A stretch of 59,346 bases of DNA from Bacillota bacterium (GTDB lineage: Bacteria > Bacillota > Clostridia > Tissierellales > MES13). Below the pieces are notes generated by a model. That model made no database searches and was not told where the DNA came from. It worked only from the letters and a program-made list of their open reading frames with translations. Of the stretch, positions 1 to 9,589 are shown one piece after another. The stretch covers positions 1 to 59,346 of the forward strand of contig VEND01000118.1 in the NCBI GenBank assembly GCA_009711765.1. The letters are read 5' to 3'. The position numbers were made by a program, and so were the translations under genes. Position 1 is the stretch's first letter. Each line of letters opens with the position of its first letter.

Positions 1-2
1 AA

Positions 3-782
3 GGACCAAATGAAACAGTAGTTACTGCTTGTGCTTCATCAACAAACGCAGTGGGAGATAGTTTTAAAGTAATACAAAGAGGCGATGCTGATATTATGAT
101 AACTGGAGGCACAGAGGCATCAATTACACCTTTAGCATTAGCAGGATTCTCCTCAATGAAGGCTTTATCAACTAATAATGAAAATCCAAAGGAAGCTAGT
201 AGACCATTTGATAAAGAAAGAGATGGTTTTGTAATGGGCGAAGGTTCTGGGATTTTAATTTTAGAAGAACTTGAACATGCTTTAAATAGGGGAGCTAATA
301 TATATGGTGAAGTAGTCGGATATGGAATGACTTCAGATGCTTATCATATAACAGCACCAGCTGAAAAAGGAGCAGGAGCTGCAAAGGCAATGGAAATAGC
401 TTTAAAAGATGCAGATATAGAAGCGAGTGAAGTTGATTATATTAATGCTCATGGAACAAGCACTCCACTTAATGATAAATTTGAAACCCAGGCTATTAAA
501 ACAGTCTTTAAAGATGATTTCAATAAATTAAAGGTTAGTTCTACTAAATCTATGACAGGACATTTATTAGGAGCAGCAGGTGGATTAGAAGCAGCAGTTT
601 GTGCTTTATCTGTTAGCGAAAATTATATACCTGCTACAATTAATTACCAAAATGAAGATGAGGAATGTGATCTTAATTATGTCCCTAATAAGGGTATTGA
701 TTGTGAAGTTAATTACTCAATTTCGAATTCTTTAGGATTTGGGGGACATAATGCAAGTATTGTTATAAAAAAGTATAAATAA
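3..782 (+). CDS. fabF: 3-oxoacyl-ACP synthase II (KAS II), 5'-truncated by window edge
   Basis: Condensing enzyme of type II fatty acid synthesis; it joins malonyl-ACP to a growing acyl-ACP in the cytosol. The frame is open to the left edge, so the true start lies outside the window; about 259 C-terminal residues are present. The nucleophile is seen in TACASS (Cys codon at 30-32), and the two catalytic histidines in [11 protein letters not shown] and [13 protein letters not shown], giving the complete Cys-His-His triad. The C-terminal [10 protein letters not shown] motif is intact. In Firmicutes fabF normally ends the fabK-fabD-fabG-acpP-fabF run and is followed by rnc, as here. A strong terminator follows, so it ends its operon. 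Identification is secure. Confidence 0.97.
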   Translation, partial: GPNETVVTACASSTNAVGDSFKVIQRGDADIMITGGTEASITPLALAGFSSMKALSTNNENPKEASRPFDKERDGFVMGEGSGILILEELEHALNRGANIYGEVVGYGMTSDAYHITAPAEKGAGAAKAMEIALKDADIEASEVDYINAHGTSTPLNDKFETQAIKTVFKDDFNKLKVSSTKSMTGHLLGAAGGLEAAVCALSVSENYIPATINYQNEDEECDLNYVPNKGIDCEVNYSISNSLGFGGHNASIVIKKYK

Positions 783-788
783 ACAGAT

Positions 789-840
789 AGCTAGCTGTAA
801 TGGTACTAAAGTTCCATTACAACTAGCTTATTTTGTTATT
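789..840 (+). terminator. Rho-independent terminator of the fab operon
   Basis: A 15-bp stem with one mismatch (789-803 pairs with 814-828) has a 10-nt loop and is followed by TTATTTTGTTATT. It lies directly after fabF. Confidence 0.85.
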
Positions 841-878
841 AAAATATTTGCATGAATTAATAAAGTTATAGTAAACTA

Positions 879-884
879 TATAAT
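879..884 (+). promoter_or_regulatory. Possible -10 box for rnc
   Basis: A perfect TATAAT lies just upstream of the rnc leader hairpin. No good -35 hexamer is seen 16-18 bp upstream; TTGCAT at 848-853 is too far away (25 bp). If used, transcription would begin near 890, at the foot of the hairpin. Confidence 0.35.
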
Positions 885-886
885 GG

Positions 887-936
887 ATAATATTGTAGAT
901 ACTTTAAATAATTATTTGAAATATCTACAATATTAT
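887..936 (+). promoter_or_regulatory. Long leader hairpin upstream of rnc
   Basis: Arms 887-901 and 922-936 are perfectly complementary (15 bp). Past one C-A mismatch, the inside (903-908 with 915-920) continues the duplex for about 6 more pairs including one G-U, giving some 21-22 bp of nearly continuous helix. It is not followed by a T-run; it ends 13 bases before the rnc Shine-Dalgarno site. Length and position fit an RNase III cleavage site in the RNase III mRNA leader; that role is inferred. Confidence 0.6.
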
Positions 937-959
937 TTAATAACAATTTGGAGGTAAGT

Positions 960-1679
960 ATGTTATTAAAAAAAGAGAGAATACAAAGACTTAAAGAGTT
1001 ACAGGAGAATGTAAAATATAATTTTAATAATTTAGAGTTATTAAACAGAGCATTAACCCATAGTTCCTATGCAAATGAAAACAAAAAGAAAAATTTAAAA
1101 TACAATGAAAGATTGGAATTTTTAGGGGACTCAGTTTTAGGATTAGTGATTAGTGATTATTTGTTTAATAATTATCCTAAATACCCAGAAGGAGAATTAA
1201 CTAAGATAAGGTCTTTAATTGTTTGTGAACCTTCTTTAGCGTCAATAGCAAAGGAAATTAAATTAGGTAGGTATTTATTATTAGGTAAAGGTGAAGAGGC
1301 AACTGGAGGTAGAGAACGCATTTCAATTCTAGCAGATGCCTTTGAGGCAGTTATAGGGGCAATTTATCTTGATGGAAAGTTAAAACATTCTAGGAAATTC
1401 ATATTAAATAGCTTAAATAAAATAATAGAAGATTCGGTGAAGGGAAAATTATTTTTAGATTATAAAACACAATTGCAGGAATATATACAAAAGAATAGTG
1501 ATTCAAATATTGAATACAGTGTAACTAAAGAAATAGGACCTGATCATAATAAAATATTTTATATAGAAGTTAAAAATGGAGATAAAGTATTGGGGATTGG
1601 TAAAGGTAAAAGTAAAAAGGAAGCTGAACAAAATGCAGCAAGATCAGCATTGATAAAAGTAGGAGATATTAATGAGTAA
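960..1679 (+). CDS. rnc: Ribonuclease III
   Basis: Double-strand-specific endoribonuclease that processes rRNA precursors and structured mRNAs. The protein has 239 residues, normal for the family. The N-terminal endonuclease domain carries the signature ERLEFLGDSVL (residues 50-60) and the second acidic site DAFEAVIGAIYLD; the C-terminal dsRNA-binding domain ends with GKGKSKKEAEQNAA. I start at ATG 960 because GGAGGT (950-955) sits 4-5 bases upstream; an in-frame TTG at 948 lies before that site. It overlaps the next gene by 8 bases (ATGAGTAA), suggesting translational coupling. A long hairpin sits in its leader. In many Firmicutes rnc precedes smc and ftsY, as here. Confidence 0.97.
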   Translation: MLLKKERIQRLKELQENVKYNFNNLELLNRALTHSSYANENKKKNLKYNERLEFLGDSVLGLVISDYLFNNYPKYPEGELTKIRSLIVCEPSLASIAKEIKLGRYLLLGKGEEATGGRERISILADAFEAVIGAIYLDGKLKHSRKFILNSLNKIIEDSVKGKLFLDYKTQLQEYIQKNSDSNIEYSVTKEIGPDHNKIFYIEVKNGDKVLGIGKGKSKKEAEQNAARSALIKVGDINE

Positions 1680-2766
1680 AAAACATTATATAATACCAAT
1701 TTTTGTTCCTCATTTAGGATGTCCTAATGACTGTGTTTTTTGTAATCAAAGGAAGATAACAGGATTAAGTACTAATATGACAGGCAGAGATGTAAAAAAC
1801 ATTGTAGAGTCTTTTTTAAAGACTATACCAAAAGAAAATACAAATATAGGTCTTGCTTTTTATGGAGGAAGCTTTACTGGAATTGATAAAAAAATACAAA
1901 AAGAGCTTATATCTACAGCCAATAATTATAAAAAAAGTGGATTAATAGATAGTATAAGACTATCGACAAGACCTGACTATATAGACGATGAAATATTAAG
2001 TTACTTAAGAAAAATGGGTGTAGATACTATAGAATTAGGGGTACAATCTTTAGATGAAAAAGTTTTAGAAAACTCTTTAAGAGGACATACAAGCAAGGAT
2101 GTATATAAAGCTGTAAAACTAATAAAGAAGTATGAATTTAAGTTAGGATTACAAATGATGACTGGACTACCAGGGGATAGTTTAAATAAATCTTTAGATA
2201 CTGGAATTAAAATAGCTAAATTAAAACCTAACTTTACAAGGATATACCCAACATTAACAGTGAAAGAAACAAAGCTACAAAAGCTTTATTATGAAGGAAA
2301 ATACAAACCTTTTACTTTAGATGAAACTATTAGTTTATGTAGTGAATTATTAATGTTATTTGAATTAAATAACATAGAAGTTATAAGAATTGGTTTACAG
2401 AATACAGAAAATATTTCAACAGATAAAGATGTAGTTGCTGGACCATTTCATTCGTCTTTAAGACAACTTGTTGAATCTAGAGTATATAGAATTATTTTAG
2501 ATGAAATATTAAAAGTATTTACAGATAAAACTTATGAAACATTAGTTATAAGTGCTAATAAAAAAGAAATAAATTATATAATTGGATATAAAGCCAAAAA
2601 TACAAAGTATTTAAAAACAAAATATGGATTTAAAAAAATAAATTATATAAAAAGCAAGTTATCTAAAAATATTTTTTACGTAGAAACAGATGGAGTTAAA
2701 AAGAAGGTTAATAGGTATGATATTATTAAAAAATATTTACAAGATAAAAACTTATTATTATCATAA
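1672..2766 (+). CDS. Elp3-like radical SAM protein without the acetyltransferase domain
   Basis: A 364-residue radical SAM protein of unknown substrate. The cluster-binding cysteines are C17, C21 and C24 in GCPNDCVFC, a Cx3Cx2C spacing as in CxxxCxxC radical SAM enzymes. The Gly-rich AFYGGSFTG follows, then STRPDYID and ELGVQSLDEKVL, which resemble Elp3-type radical SAM cores. The C-terminus (from about residue 270) is Lys-rich and does not look like the GNAT domain of Elp3, so a tRNA-modifying Elp3 role should not be assumed. A gene of this type between rnc and smc is common in Clostridia. It is coupled to rnc by an 8-base overlap and followed by a hairpin before smc. Confidence 0.85.
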   Translation: MSKKHYIIPIFVPHLGCPNDCVFCNQRKITGLSTNMTGRDVKNIVESFLKTIPKENTNIGLAFYGGSFTGIDKKIQKELISTANNYKKSGLIDSIRLSTRPDYIDDEILSYLRKMGVDTIELGVQSLDEKVLENSLRGHTSKDVYKAVKLIKKYEFKLGLQMMTGLPGDSLNKSLDTGIKIAKLKPNFTRIYPTLTVKETKLQKLYYEGKYKPFTLDETISLCSELLMLFELNNIEVIRIGLQNTENISTDKDVVAGPFHSSLRQLVESRVYRIILDEILKVFTDKTYETLVISANKKEINYIIGYKAKNTKYLKTKYGFKKINYIKSKLSKNIFYVETDGVKKKVNRYDIIKKYLQDKNLLLS

Positions 2767-2771
2767 TATTT

Positions 2772-2815
2772 ACCTTCAGTTGAGGAAGGTTTCCTAAAAA
2801 GGGAACCTTCTAGTT
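2772..2815 (+). terminator. Terminator or attenuator-like hairpin before smc, with a competing fold
   Basis: GAAGGTTTCC (2785-2794) pairs with GGGAACCTTC (2801-2810), 10 bp with one G-U and a TAAAAA loop, followed by only a weak T tract. ACCTTC at 2772-2777 can instead pair with GAAGGT (2785-2790), which would disrupt the larger hairpin. This may be a partial terminator controlling read-through into smc. Confidence 0.5.
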
Positions 2816-2853
2816 TAATTAATAGACAAATAGGGACTATGTGAGGTGCTAAA

Positions 2854-5800
2854 ATGTATTTAAAAAGATTAGAATTACAGGGGTTTAAGTCCTTTGCAGA
2901 TAAAACTGTTATAGATTTTGAAAATGAAATTACAGGAGTAGTAGGACCAAATGGAAGTGGCAAGAGTAATATTTCTGATTCAATTAGATGGGTTTTAGGT
3001 GAACAGAGTGCAAAAACATTAAGGGGAAGTAAAATGGAAGATATTATTTTCGCTGGAACGTCATCAAGAAGACCATTAGGTTTTGCAGAAGTTACATTAG
3101 TTTTAGATAATAAAGATTCGGCTATGCCTATTGATTATACAGAAGTTAGTGTAACTAGAAGAGTCTTTAGGTCCGGTGAAAGTGAATATTATATAAATAA
3201 AACCGGCTGTAGATTAAAGGATATTAAAGAATTATTTATGGATACTGGTGTTGGTATTGATGGATATTCCATAATAGGACAAGGAAAAATAGATGAAATA
3301 TTAAGTTCAAAATCAGAAGATAGAAGAAATTTATTTGAAGAGGCTGCAGGGATTGTAAAATATAAGACTAGAAAAAACCAGTCAGAGAAGAAGTTAAATA
3401 AAACAAAAGACAATTTATTAAGAATAAATGATATTATTACTGAGTTAGATAAACAAATAATGCCATTAAAACAACAATCGAAAAAAGCTCAAGAGTATTT
3501 AAATCTTTCTAATGATTTAAAGGATTTAGAAGTAAGCTTATATACAAGGGAAATAAAAAGATTAAATGAACAATCTGAACACTTAGAAAATCAGAAAGAA
3601 TTGATTAATAAACAGTTAAAATATAATGAAGAAAAGAAAAATGAAATTGATGAAAATTATAATAAAATAAAAAAGGACTTAGAGGCTGTCGAGAGTAAGA
3701 TAGAACAAGTACAAAGCTTAAGATATAAAACTCAGAGTGAATTAGAAAGAAAAGAAAGTGAAATTAAACTTAATAATGAGAAAATAACGTTTTTAAAAAA
3801 GGAATTAAATAGACTAAATTTAGAAAGAGAACAATTTAATGATAATATAGAGGAATATCAAAATGAATTTAAAATTATTACCCAGAAGAAAAATGAAATA
3901 GAAGAAAAAAATGAGGATATTAATTTATTACTTTCTAAAAAGGAAGGAGAATTAAAAGGTATAGAAAGTAAAATAATGAACAATGAAAAAGAAATTGAAG
4001 AAAAGAAAAGTGATATTATACAAGTACTTAATGATATTGCCGACAAAAAAAGTGAAATTAACACTCTTAATTCTTTTAATGACAATATAAGAAAGCAGAT
4101 AAAAGAATTGTTAAAAGATATTGATGAAAAAGAAATTTTAACAAAGGATAAAGAAAAGGATATACTTAAATCAGAAGAAAAAATTATTAATAAGAAAAAA
4201 ACTATTAAAGATCTTTTAGAAGAAAAGAAAGAAATTATAAATGACAAAGAAGATACTAAGGTCAAATTAGATAAGCTAATAAAGGAAAAAAATAACTTAA
4301 AGGGAGAAATACAAGGGAAAATCTCTAAATATAATTTACTTAATGATATGAAAAGGGAATATGAAGGTTTTTATAGAAGTGTAAAAAATACCCTTAAGGC
4401 ATGTAAAAATAATGCTCATTTAGGTAGAGGAGTTAGGGGAGTTATAGCTGAGTTGATTTCAGTTGATAAAAACTTAGAAAAAGCGATAGAAATATCATTA
4501 GGTTCTAATCTACAAAATATAGTAACTGAAACTGAAGAGAATGCAAAGAATATAATTAACTATTTAAAGAAAAATAAACTAGGAAGAGTAACATTCTTAC
4601 CAATAACTTCAATAAAGGGTAGAACATTAAACCTTAATAAAAAAAGGGTACTAGATATAAATGGAGTAGTAGGCATAGCTTCAAATTTAGTAAAATATAA
4701 AGAGGACTACGAAGAAATATTTAAATATTTATTAGGAAGAACTTTAATAGTAAAAGATATTAACGTAGGAATTAAAGTTGCAAAATTATGTAATCATTCC
4801 TTTAGGATAGTATCTTTAGATGGAGACGTATTAAACCCTGGAGGTTCTTTAACTGGTGGTAGTTATAATTCAAGGAACACTAAATTATTAGGACGAAAGA
4901 GACAAATAAAAGAATTAAAATCAGAAATTAAAAAATATAAAGCTAAATATAAAGAATTAGATCAAAGGGTAAATAAAAAGGATGAAAAATTAAGAGATCT
5001 TGAAAAGACACTTAATGACTTAGTAGAAAGAATAAATGTGGAAAATATTGAGTTAACTAAACTTGAAAATATCTATAGTAAAGAAGTAGATACAAAAGAT
5101 AATTTAACTAAAGAAATAAATATGTTTAAAAAAGAATTAAAACAATTGAACAAACAAAATGAGGAAACAACTATTAATAAAAGTACTTTGATTAAGGATT
5201 TAGAAAAATTAAAAGAAAGAAACAACTTAACTCAAGATACTATTGATAACATGATGGAAGATTTTGATGAAGAGAAACAAAAGAAAGAATCTCTTTCTAA
5301 AGAGATAACAGAAATAAAAGTAAAAAGTGCTTCATATAAACAAGAGATGGTCTCATTTAAAAACAATCTTGAACAAATAAATAAAAACATACAAAAAATG
5401 AAAGAAAATTTAGATGCAAAGATAAATGAATATAAAGAAAATGAAAAAGAGATTGATAAACTTAAAAATAATCAGAGTAAACTCAGCAAGGAAAAAGATA
5501 AGTTAAAAAATCTATTATCAGAATATGATTCAAAGGTTACTGAGTCAAAAAATAAAAAGGTAACTTTATCAAATAAGTTTGATAATCAACAGGCAATCTT
5601 AAAGGATATGGACAAGAAAATAAATGATCTTCAAAAGAGTTTAAACACCCTTGATATAAAACAGACTAAATATAATATGCAACTAGAAAATTACAATAAT
5701 AAACTCTGGGATGAATATGAAATGACATATAAAATGGCTTTGAATTCTAAAAAAGAAATAGAGAATGTAACAAAAGTACAAAATGAAATAAGAAATTTAA

Positions 5801-6435
5801 AAAGAAAAATCAAAAATTTAGGAAATGTTAATATAAACTCAATAAAAGAATATAAAGATGTAAAGGAAAGATATGAGTTTTTAAATGAACAGAGAGAAGA
5901 CTTACTTAAAGCTAAGGAATCTTTAAAGAAAGTAATAAAAGATATGGAAGTAAAGATGAAAGAACAATTTATTTCTAATTTCCATATAATTAAAGAAAAT
6001 TTCAAAGAAGTATTTAATAAGTTATTTGGAGGTGGAAAAGCAGATATATATCTTGAAGATGATGAGGATGTTTTAGGAAGTGGGATTGAAATAATAGCCC
6101 AACCTCCAGGAAAGAAATTACAAAACATTTCACTTTTATCAGGTGGAGAAAAAGCCCTTACAGCAATAGCATTATTATTTGCTATTCTTAAATTAAAGCC
6201 AACTCCATTTTGCATATTAGATGAGATAGAAGCGGCTTTAGATGATGCGAATGTATACAGATTTGCAGATTATCTTAAAGAGTATAGTAATAAAACACAA
6301 TTTATAGTCATAACACACCGAAAAGGAACAATGGAATCAGTAGATACACTTTATGGGGTGACTATGGAGGAAAAAGGGGTTAGTAAATTAGTATCAGTAA
6401 AATTAACAGAAAAACTAAAAGAAAAAGTTAGTTAG
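2854..6435 (+). CDS. smc: Chromosome segregation ATPase SMC
   Basis: Core ATPase of the SMC-ScpAB condensin complex that compacts and helps separate the chromosome. At 1193 residues it is full length. Layout: Walker A GPNGSGKSN at residues 31-39, a long coiled coil, a hinge around residues 490-670 (Gly-rich GGSLTGGSYN at its end), a second coiled coil, and a C-terminal head with the ABC signature LLSGGEKALTAIALLFAI and Walker B ILDEIEAALDD. The start has GTGAGGTG about 5 bases upstream. The coiled coil is very rich in Lys, Glu, Ile and Asn, which creates long but spurious reading frames on the other strand. smc-ftsY is the usual Firmicute order. Confidence 0.97.
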   Translation: MYLKRLELQGFKSFADKTVIDFENEITGVVGPNGSGKSNISDSIRWVLGEQSAKTLRGSKMEDIIFAGTSSRRPLGFAEVTLVLDNKDSAMPIDYTEVSVTRRVFRSGESEYYINKTGCRLKDIKELFMDTGVGIDGYSIIGQGKIDEILSSKSEDRRNLFEEAAGIVKYKTRKNQSEKKLNKTKDNLLRINDIITELDKQIMPLKQQSKKAQEYLNLSNDLKDLEVSLYTREIKRLNEQSEHLENQKELINKQLKYNEEKKNEIDENYNKIKKDLEAVESKIEQVQSLRYKTQSELERKESEIKLNNEKITFLKKELNRLNLEREQFNDNIEEYQNEFKIITQKKNEIEEKNEDINLLLSKKEGELKGIESKIMNNEKEIEEKKSDIIQVLNDIADKKSEINTLNSFNDNIRKQIKELLKDIDEKEILTKDKEKDILKSEEKIINKKKTIKDLLEEKKEIINDKEDTKVKLDKLIKEKNNLKGEIQGKISKYNLLNDMKREYEGFYRSVKNTLKACKNNAHLGRGVRGVIAELISVDKNLEKAIEISLGSNLQNIVTETEENAKNIINYLKKNKLGRVTFLPITSIKGRTLNLNKKRVLDINGVVGIASNLVKYKEDYEEIFKYLLGRTLIVKDINVGIKVAKLCNHSFRIVSLDGDVLNPGGSLTGGSYNSRNTKLLGRKRQIKELKSEIKKYKAKYKELDQRVNKKDEKLRDLEKTLNDLVERINVENIELTKLENIYSKEVDTKDNLTKEINMFKKELKQLNKQNEETTINKSTLIKDLEKLKERNNLTQDTIDNMMEDFDEEKQKKESLSKEITEIKVKSASYKQEMVSFKNNLEQINKNIQKMKENLDAKINEYKENEKEIDKLKNNQSKLSKEKDKLKNLLSEYDSKVTESKNKKVTLSNKFDNQQAILKDMDKKINDLQKSLNTLDIKQTKYNMQLENYNNKLWDEYEMTYKMALNSKKEIENVTKVQNEIRNLKRKIKNLGNVNINSIKEYKDVKERYEFLNEQREDLLKAKESLKKVIKDMEVKMKEQFISNFHIIKENFKEVFNKLFGGGKADIYLEDDEDVLGSGIEIIAQPPGKKLQNISLLSGGEKALTAIALLFAILKLKPTPFCILDEIEAALDDANVYRFADYLKEYSNKTQFIVITHRKGTMESVDTLYGVTMEEKGVSKLVSVKLTEKLKEKVS

Positions 6436-6447
6436 GGAGGGTTACTT

Positions 6448-7470
6448 ATGTTCAAAAATATATTTAAAAAAAATAAAAAGAACGAAGAACAGAAAAATGA
6501 AGAAATACAGAAAGTTGAAGAGACTAAAGATAATAATGAAGAAAATAATAAATCCGGTTTATTAGGTAAATTGAAAAAGGGATTAGAAAAAACGAGAAAA
6601 GGCATTACAGAAAAAGTTGATGATATATTAAAGTCTTATACTAAAATAGACGAAGAGTTATTTGAAGATATAGAAGAAGTCTTAATCACTGCAGATGTTG
6701 GAGTTAATACTACTATGAGGATAATTGATGATGTAAAAGATAAGGTAAAGGAACAAAAGATTACAGAGGCTAAAGAAATAAAAAGTTTACTAAAAGAAGA
6801 ATTAGTTGAGATTTTAACTGAAGTTGAAGGTAATCAAGACTTAAATATAGAACCTAGTCCATCTATTATGCTTGTAGTTGGAGTTAATGGAGTTGGGAAA
6901 ACAACAACCATAGGGAAACTAGCATCTAGATTAAAAAATGAAGGAAAGAAAGTTTTAATAGCTGCAGGGGATACATTTAGAGCAGCTGCTATAGAACAAT
7001 TAAACGAGTGGTCAAATAGAGCAGGAGTAGACTTAATATCCCATAATGAAGGAGCAGATCCAGCTGCGGTAATATTTGATGGCATTCAAGCAGCTAAGGC
7101 TAGAAAAGCTGATGTTTTGATTTGTGATACAGCAGGAAGACTTCATAACAAAAAAAATCTGATGAATGAATTAAATAAGATTTTTAGAATAGTAGGAAGA
7201 GAATACCCAGAAGCAAAAAAAGAAGTGATGCTAGTTGTAGATGCCACAACTGGACAAAACGCAGTGATACAAGCAAAATTATTTAAAGAAGCATGTGATA
7301 TAACAGGAATTGCTCTAACAAAATTAGATGGTACTGCTAAAGGTGGGGTTGTATTAGCTGTTCAGTCTGAACTTAAAGTTCCTGTTAAGCTTGTGGGAGT
7401 AGGAGAAGGACTTAATGATTTACAAGATTTTAAACCTAATGATTTTGTAGATGCACTTTTTCCAGAATAA
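6448..7470 (+). CDS. ftsY: Signal recognition particle receptor FtsY
   Basis: SRP-receptor GTPase that docks ribosome-SRP complexes at the membrane during co-translational export. 340 residues: a short charged N-terminal extension rich in Lys and Glu (residues 1-35), the helical N domain, then the G domain with P-loop GVNGVGKT (145-152), DTAGR, and TKLDGTAKGG near the end. It lacks the long acidic A domain of E. coli FtsY, as usual in Gram-positives. GGGAGGG lies 6 bases upstream of the ATG and only 12 bases separate it from smc, so both are probably on one transcript. Its partner ffh follows after ylxM. Confidence 0.97.
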   Translation: MFKNIFKKNKKNEEQKNEEIQKVEETKDNNEENNKSGLLGKLKKGLEKTRKGITEKVDDILKSYTKIDEELFEDIEEVLITADVGVNTTMRIIDDVKDKVKEQKITEAKEIKSLLKEELVEILTEVEGNQDLNIEPSPSIMLVVGVNGVGKTTTIGKLASRLKNEGKKVLIAAGDTFRAAAIEQLNEWSNRAGVDLISHNEGADPAAVIFDGIQAAKARKADVLICDTAGRLHNKKNLMNELNKIFRIVGREYPEAKKEVMLVVDATTGQNAVIQAKLFKEACDITGIALTKLDGTAKGGVVLAVQSELKVPVKLVGVGEGLNDLQDFKPNDFVDALFPE

Positions 7471-7474
7471 ATGG

Positions 7475-7503
7475 TTGACAAGTATTAAATTGTGTTATAG
7501 AAT
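7475..7503 (+). promoter_or_regulatory. Sigma-A promoter for ylxM-ffh
   Basis: A perfect TTGACA (7475-7480), 17-bp spacer and TAGAAT (7498-7503). It lies in the only sizeable gap of the SRP cluster and should drive ylxM-ffh-rpsP-khpA. Confidence 0.85.
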
Positions 7504-7549
7504 AAGTCTGTCAAGGAAATGACTTTACACCTAACAAAGGGTGATAATA

Positions 7550-7930
7550 ATGTTTGAAAAAGTAGTAGAAATAGGATACATGTTTGATTTTTACGGAAAA
7601 TTGTTAAGCAAAAAACAGCGCTCTGCTATCGAATTATATTATATTCACGATTTGTCTCTTAGTGAAATAGGAGAACAACTTAAGATAAGTAGACAAGGAG
7701 TTTATGATACTTTAAAAAGAGCCGAAAAGAAATTATACAATTTTGAAGAGAAACTTAGACTAGTAGATAAATTCAAACAAAAGAATGCTAAGGTAAAGAG
7801 CATATTAAATCATCTTGAAGTTATTAATAAAGAAATAGAAAAGTGCAATCGTCTAGATTTACAAAAGAGTGTAAAAGAAATTGAAAAAATTATTTCAGAT
7901 ATATTGGAAAGCAGTCAGGAGGTTAAATAA
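7550..7930 (+). CDS. ylxM: YlxM family HTH protein (SRP-associated)
   Basis: Small protein (126 residues from ATG 7550) of the YlxM/p13 family, encoded next to ffh across Firmicutes and thought to stimulate or assist the SRP GTPase; its molecular role is less settled than that of its neighbours. It has a sigma-70 region 4-like helix-turn-helix: LSKKQRSAIELYYIHDLSLS, then EIGEQLKISRQGVYDTLKRA, followed by a helical tail. AAGGGTG at 7537-7543 fits ATG 7550; an in-frame GTG at 7541 falls inside the ribosome site. Its stop codon directly abuts the ATG of ffh, so the two are likely coupled. Confidence 0.92.
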   Translation: MFEKVVEIGYMFDFYGKLLSKKQRSAIELYYIHDLSLSEIGEQLKISRQGVYDTLKRAEKKLYNFEEKLRLVDKFKQKNAKVKSILNHLEVINKEIEKCNRLDLQKSVKEIEKIISDILESSQEVK

Positions 7931-9271
7931 ATGGTTTTTGAAAGTTTAGCTGAAAAACTTCAAAATTCACTAAGTAAGTTAAAGGGTAAAGGAAAATTAA
8001 ACGAAAAAGACGTTAACGCTGCTATGAGGGAAGTTAAACTTGCTTTGTTAGAAGCGGATGTGAATTTTCGTGTTGTTAAAAACTTTATAAAAAAAGTTAA
8101 AGAAAGAGCCATAGGCCATGAAGTAATGGATAGTTTAACTCCAGGACAACAAGTAATTAAGATAGTTAATGAAGAATTAACAAACCTTATGGGTGAGACT
8201 GAAAGTAAATTAAATTTTTCTTCAACACCTACAGTTATAATGATGTGTGGTTTGCAAGGTGCAGGTAAAACTACTACGACTGGTAAATTAGGAGTTTTAC
8301 TTAAAGATAAAGGAAAAAGACCTTTGTTAGTAGCATGTGATGTATATAGACCAGCTGCAATTAAACAGCTACAGGTTGTAGGGAAACAAGTAGACTTACC
8401 AGTTTTTTCAATGGGAGATAAACAAAATCCAGTAAATATCGCTAAAGCATCTATAGAACATGCTAAGAAAAATGGTAATGACGTTGTTATCCTAGATACA
8501 GCAGGAAGACTTCATATAGATGAAGATTTAATGGATGAGCTAAAGGATATAAAAACAAATCTAACTCCAGATGAAATTTTATTAGTTGTAGATGCTATGA
8601 CAGGTCAAGATGCTGTTAATGTTGCTAAAACATTTAATAATGAGTTAGAAATAAATGGTGTAGTTTTAACTAAGTTAGATGGAGATGCTAGAGGTGGAGC
8701 TGCTTTATCAATCAGATCAGTCACTGAAAAACCTATAAAATTTGTAGGTATGGGTGAAAAAATGAACGAATTAGAAGCATTTCATCCAGATAGAATGGCA
8801 TCCCGAATATTAGGTATGGGCGATGTCTTAAGTCTTATAGAGAAAGCTCAAGCTAATATTGATGAAAAGAAAGCTAAAGAATTAGAGAAAAAATTAAGAA
8901 CATCACAGTTTACATTTGATGACTTTTTAGATCAATTAGAACAAATGAAAAATATGGGACCACTTAATCAAATACTAGAAATGATCCCTGGTGTTAATTC
9001 TAAGCAGTTAAAAAATTTAAATGTTGATGATAAGGATCTTGTTCATATAGAAGCTATTATAAAATCTATGACAAAGAAAGAGAGAAATGACCCTTCAATA
9101 ATAAAAGGAAGCAGAAGAAAGAGAATAGCAGAGGGTAGTGGTACTAGCATACAAGAAGTTAATAAATTATTAAAACAATTTAAAGAAACAAGAAAAATGA
9201 TTAAGAAATTCTCAGGTATGGAAAAAAGCATGAAAGGTAAAGGAAAAATGAATTTTCCTTTCTTTAAATAA
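7931..9271 (+). CDS. ffh: Signal recognition particle protein Ffh (SRP54)
   Basis: GTPase of the SRP; with the 4.5S/6S-type SRP RNA it binds signal peptides as they leave the ribosome. 446 residues: N domain, G domain with GLQGAGKT (107-114), DTAGRLH and [10 protein letters not shown], then the Met-rich M domain from about residue 300 ([18 protein letters not shown], later [13 protein letters not shown]). AGGAGG (7918-7923) lies 7 bases before the ATG, inside the end of ylxM. No SRP RNA gene is visible nearby. It is followed 26 bases later by rpsP. Confidence 0.98.
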   Translation: MVFESLAEKLQNSLSKLKGKGKLNEKDVNAAMREVKLALLEADVNFRVVKNFIKKVKERAIGHEVMDSLTPGQQVIKIVNEELTNLMGETESKLNFSSTPTVIMMCGLQGAGKTTTTGKLGVLLKDKGKRPLLVACDVYRPAAIKQLQVVGKQVDLPVFSMGDKQNPVNIAKASIEHAKKNGNDVVILDTAGRLHIDEDLMDELKDIKTNLTPDEILLVVDAMTGQDAVNVAKTFNNELEINGVVLTKLDGDARGGAALSIRSVTEKPIKFVGMGEKMNELEAFHPDRMASRILGMGDVLSLIEKAQANIDEKKAKELEKKLRTSQFTFDDFLDQLEQMKNMGPLNQILEMIPGVNSKQLKNLNVDDKDLVHIEAIIKSMTKKERNDPSIIKGSRRKRIAEGSGTSIQEVNKLLKQFKETRKMIKKFSGMEKSMKGKGKMNFPFFK

Positions 9272-9297
9272 TTATAGTTTTAAAAGGAGGTGAAATA

Positions 9298-9567
9298 ATG
9301 TCAGTAAAAATCAGATTAAAAAGAATGGGTGCTAAGAAAAAACCTTTTTATAGAATAGTTGTAGCAGATTCTCGTTCACCTAGAGATGGAAGATTCATCG
9401 AAGAATTAGGATTCTATAATCCTGTTGCAGAGCAAAAGGAAATAAGAATAGATGATGAAAAAGCTATCAAATGGTTAAAGAATGGAGCTAAACCTACTGA
9501 TACTGTATTAGGACTTTTCAAGAAAAATGGTGTTATTGAAAAATTTGAAGAATCTAAGAAAGCGTAG
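9298..9567 (+). CDS. rpsP: Ribosomal protein bS16
   Basis: Small-subunit protein needed for 30S assembly. 89 residues, starting [19 protein letters not shown] and including the typical [32 protein letters not shown] lies 5 bases upstream of the ATG. It sits between ffh and khpA, the standard Firmicute order, and is read with them. Its short Lys-rich C-terminus is normal. Confidence 0.98.
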   Translation: MSVKIRLKRMGAKKKPFYRIVVADSRSPRDGRFIEELGFYNPVAEQKEIRIDDEKAIKWLKNGAKPTDTVLGLFKKNGVIEKFEESKKA

Positions 9568-9589
9568 TTAGCTTTCAGGGGGTGAAATA

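Noticed and set aside
3189-6215. Several open frames of 70-175 codons on the minus strand inside smc
   Set aside because: They mirror the Lys/Glu/Asn-rich coiled coil, are Ser/Phe/Ile-rich, lack ribosome sites and resemble no family.
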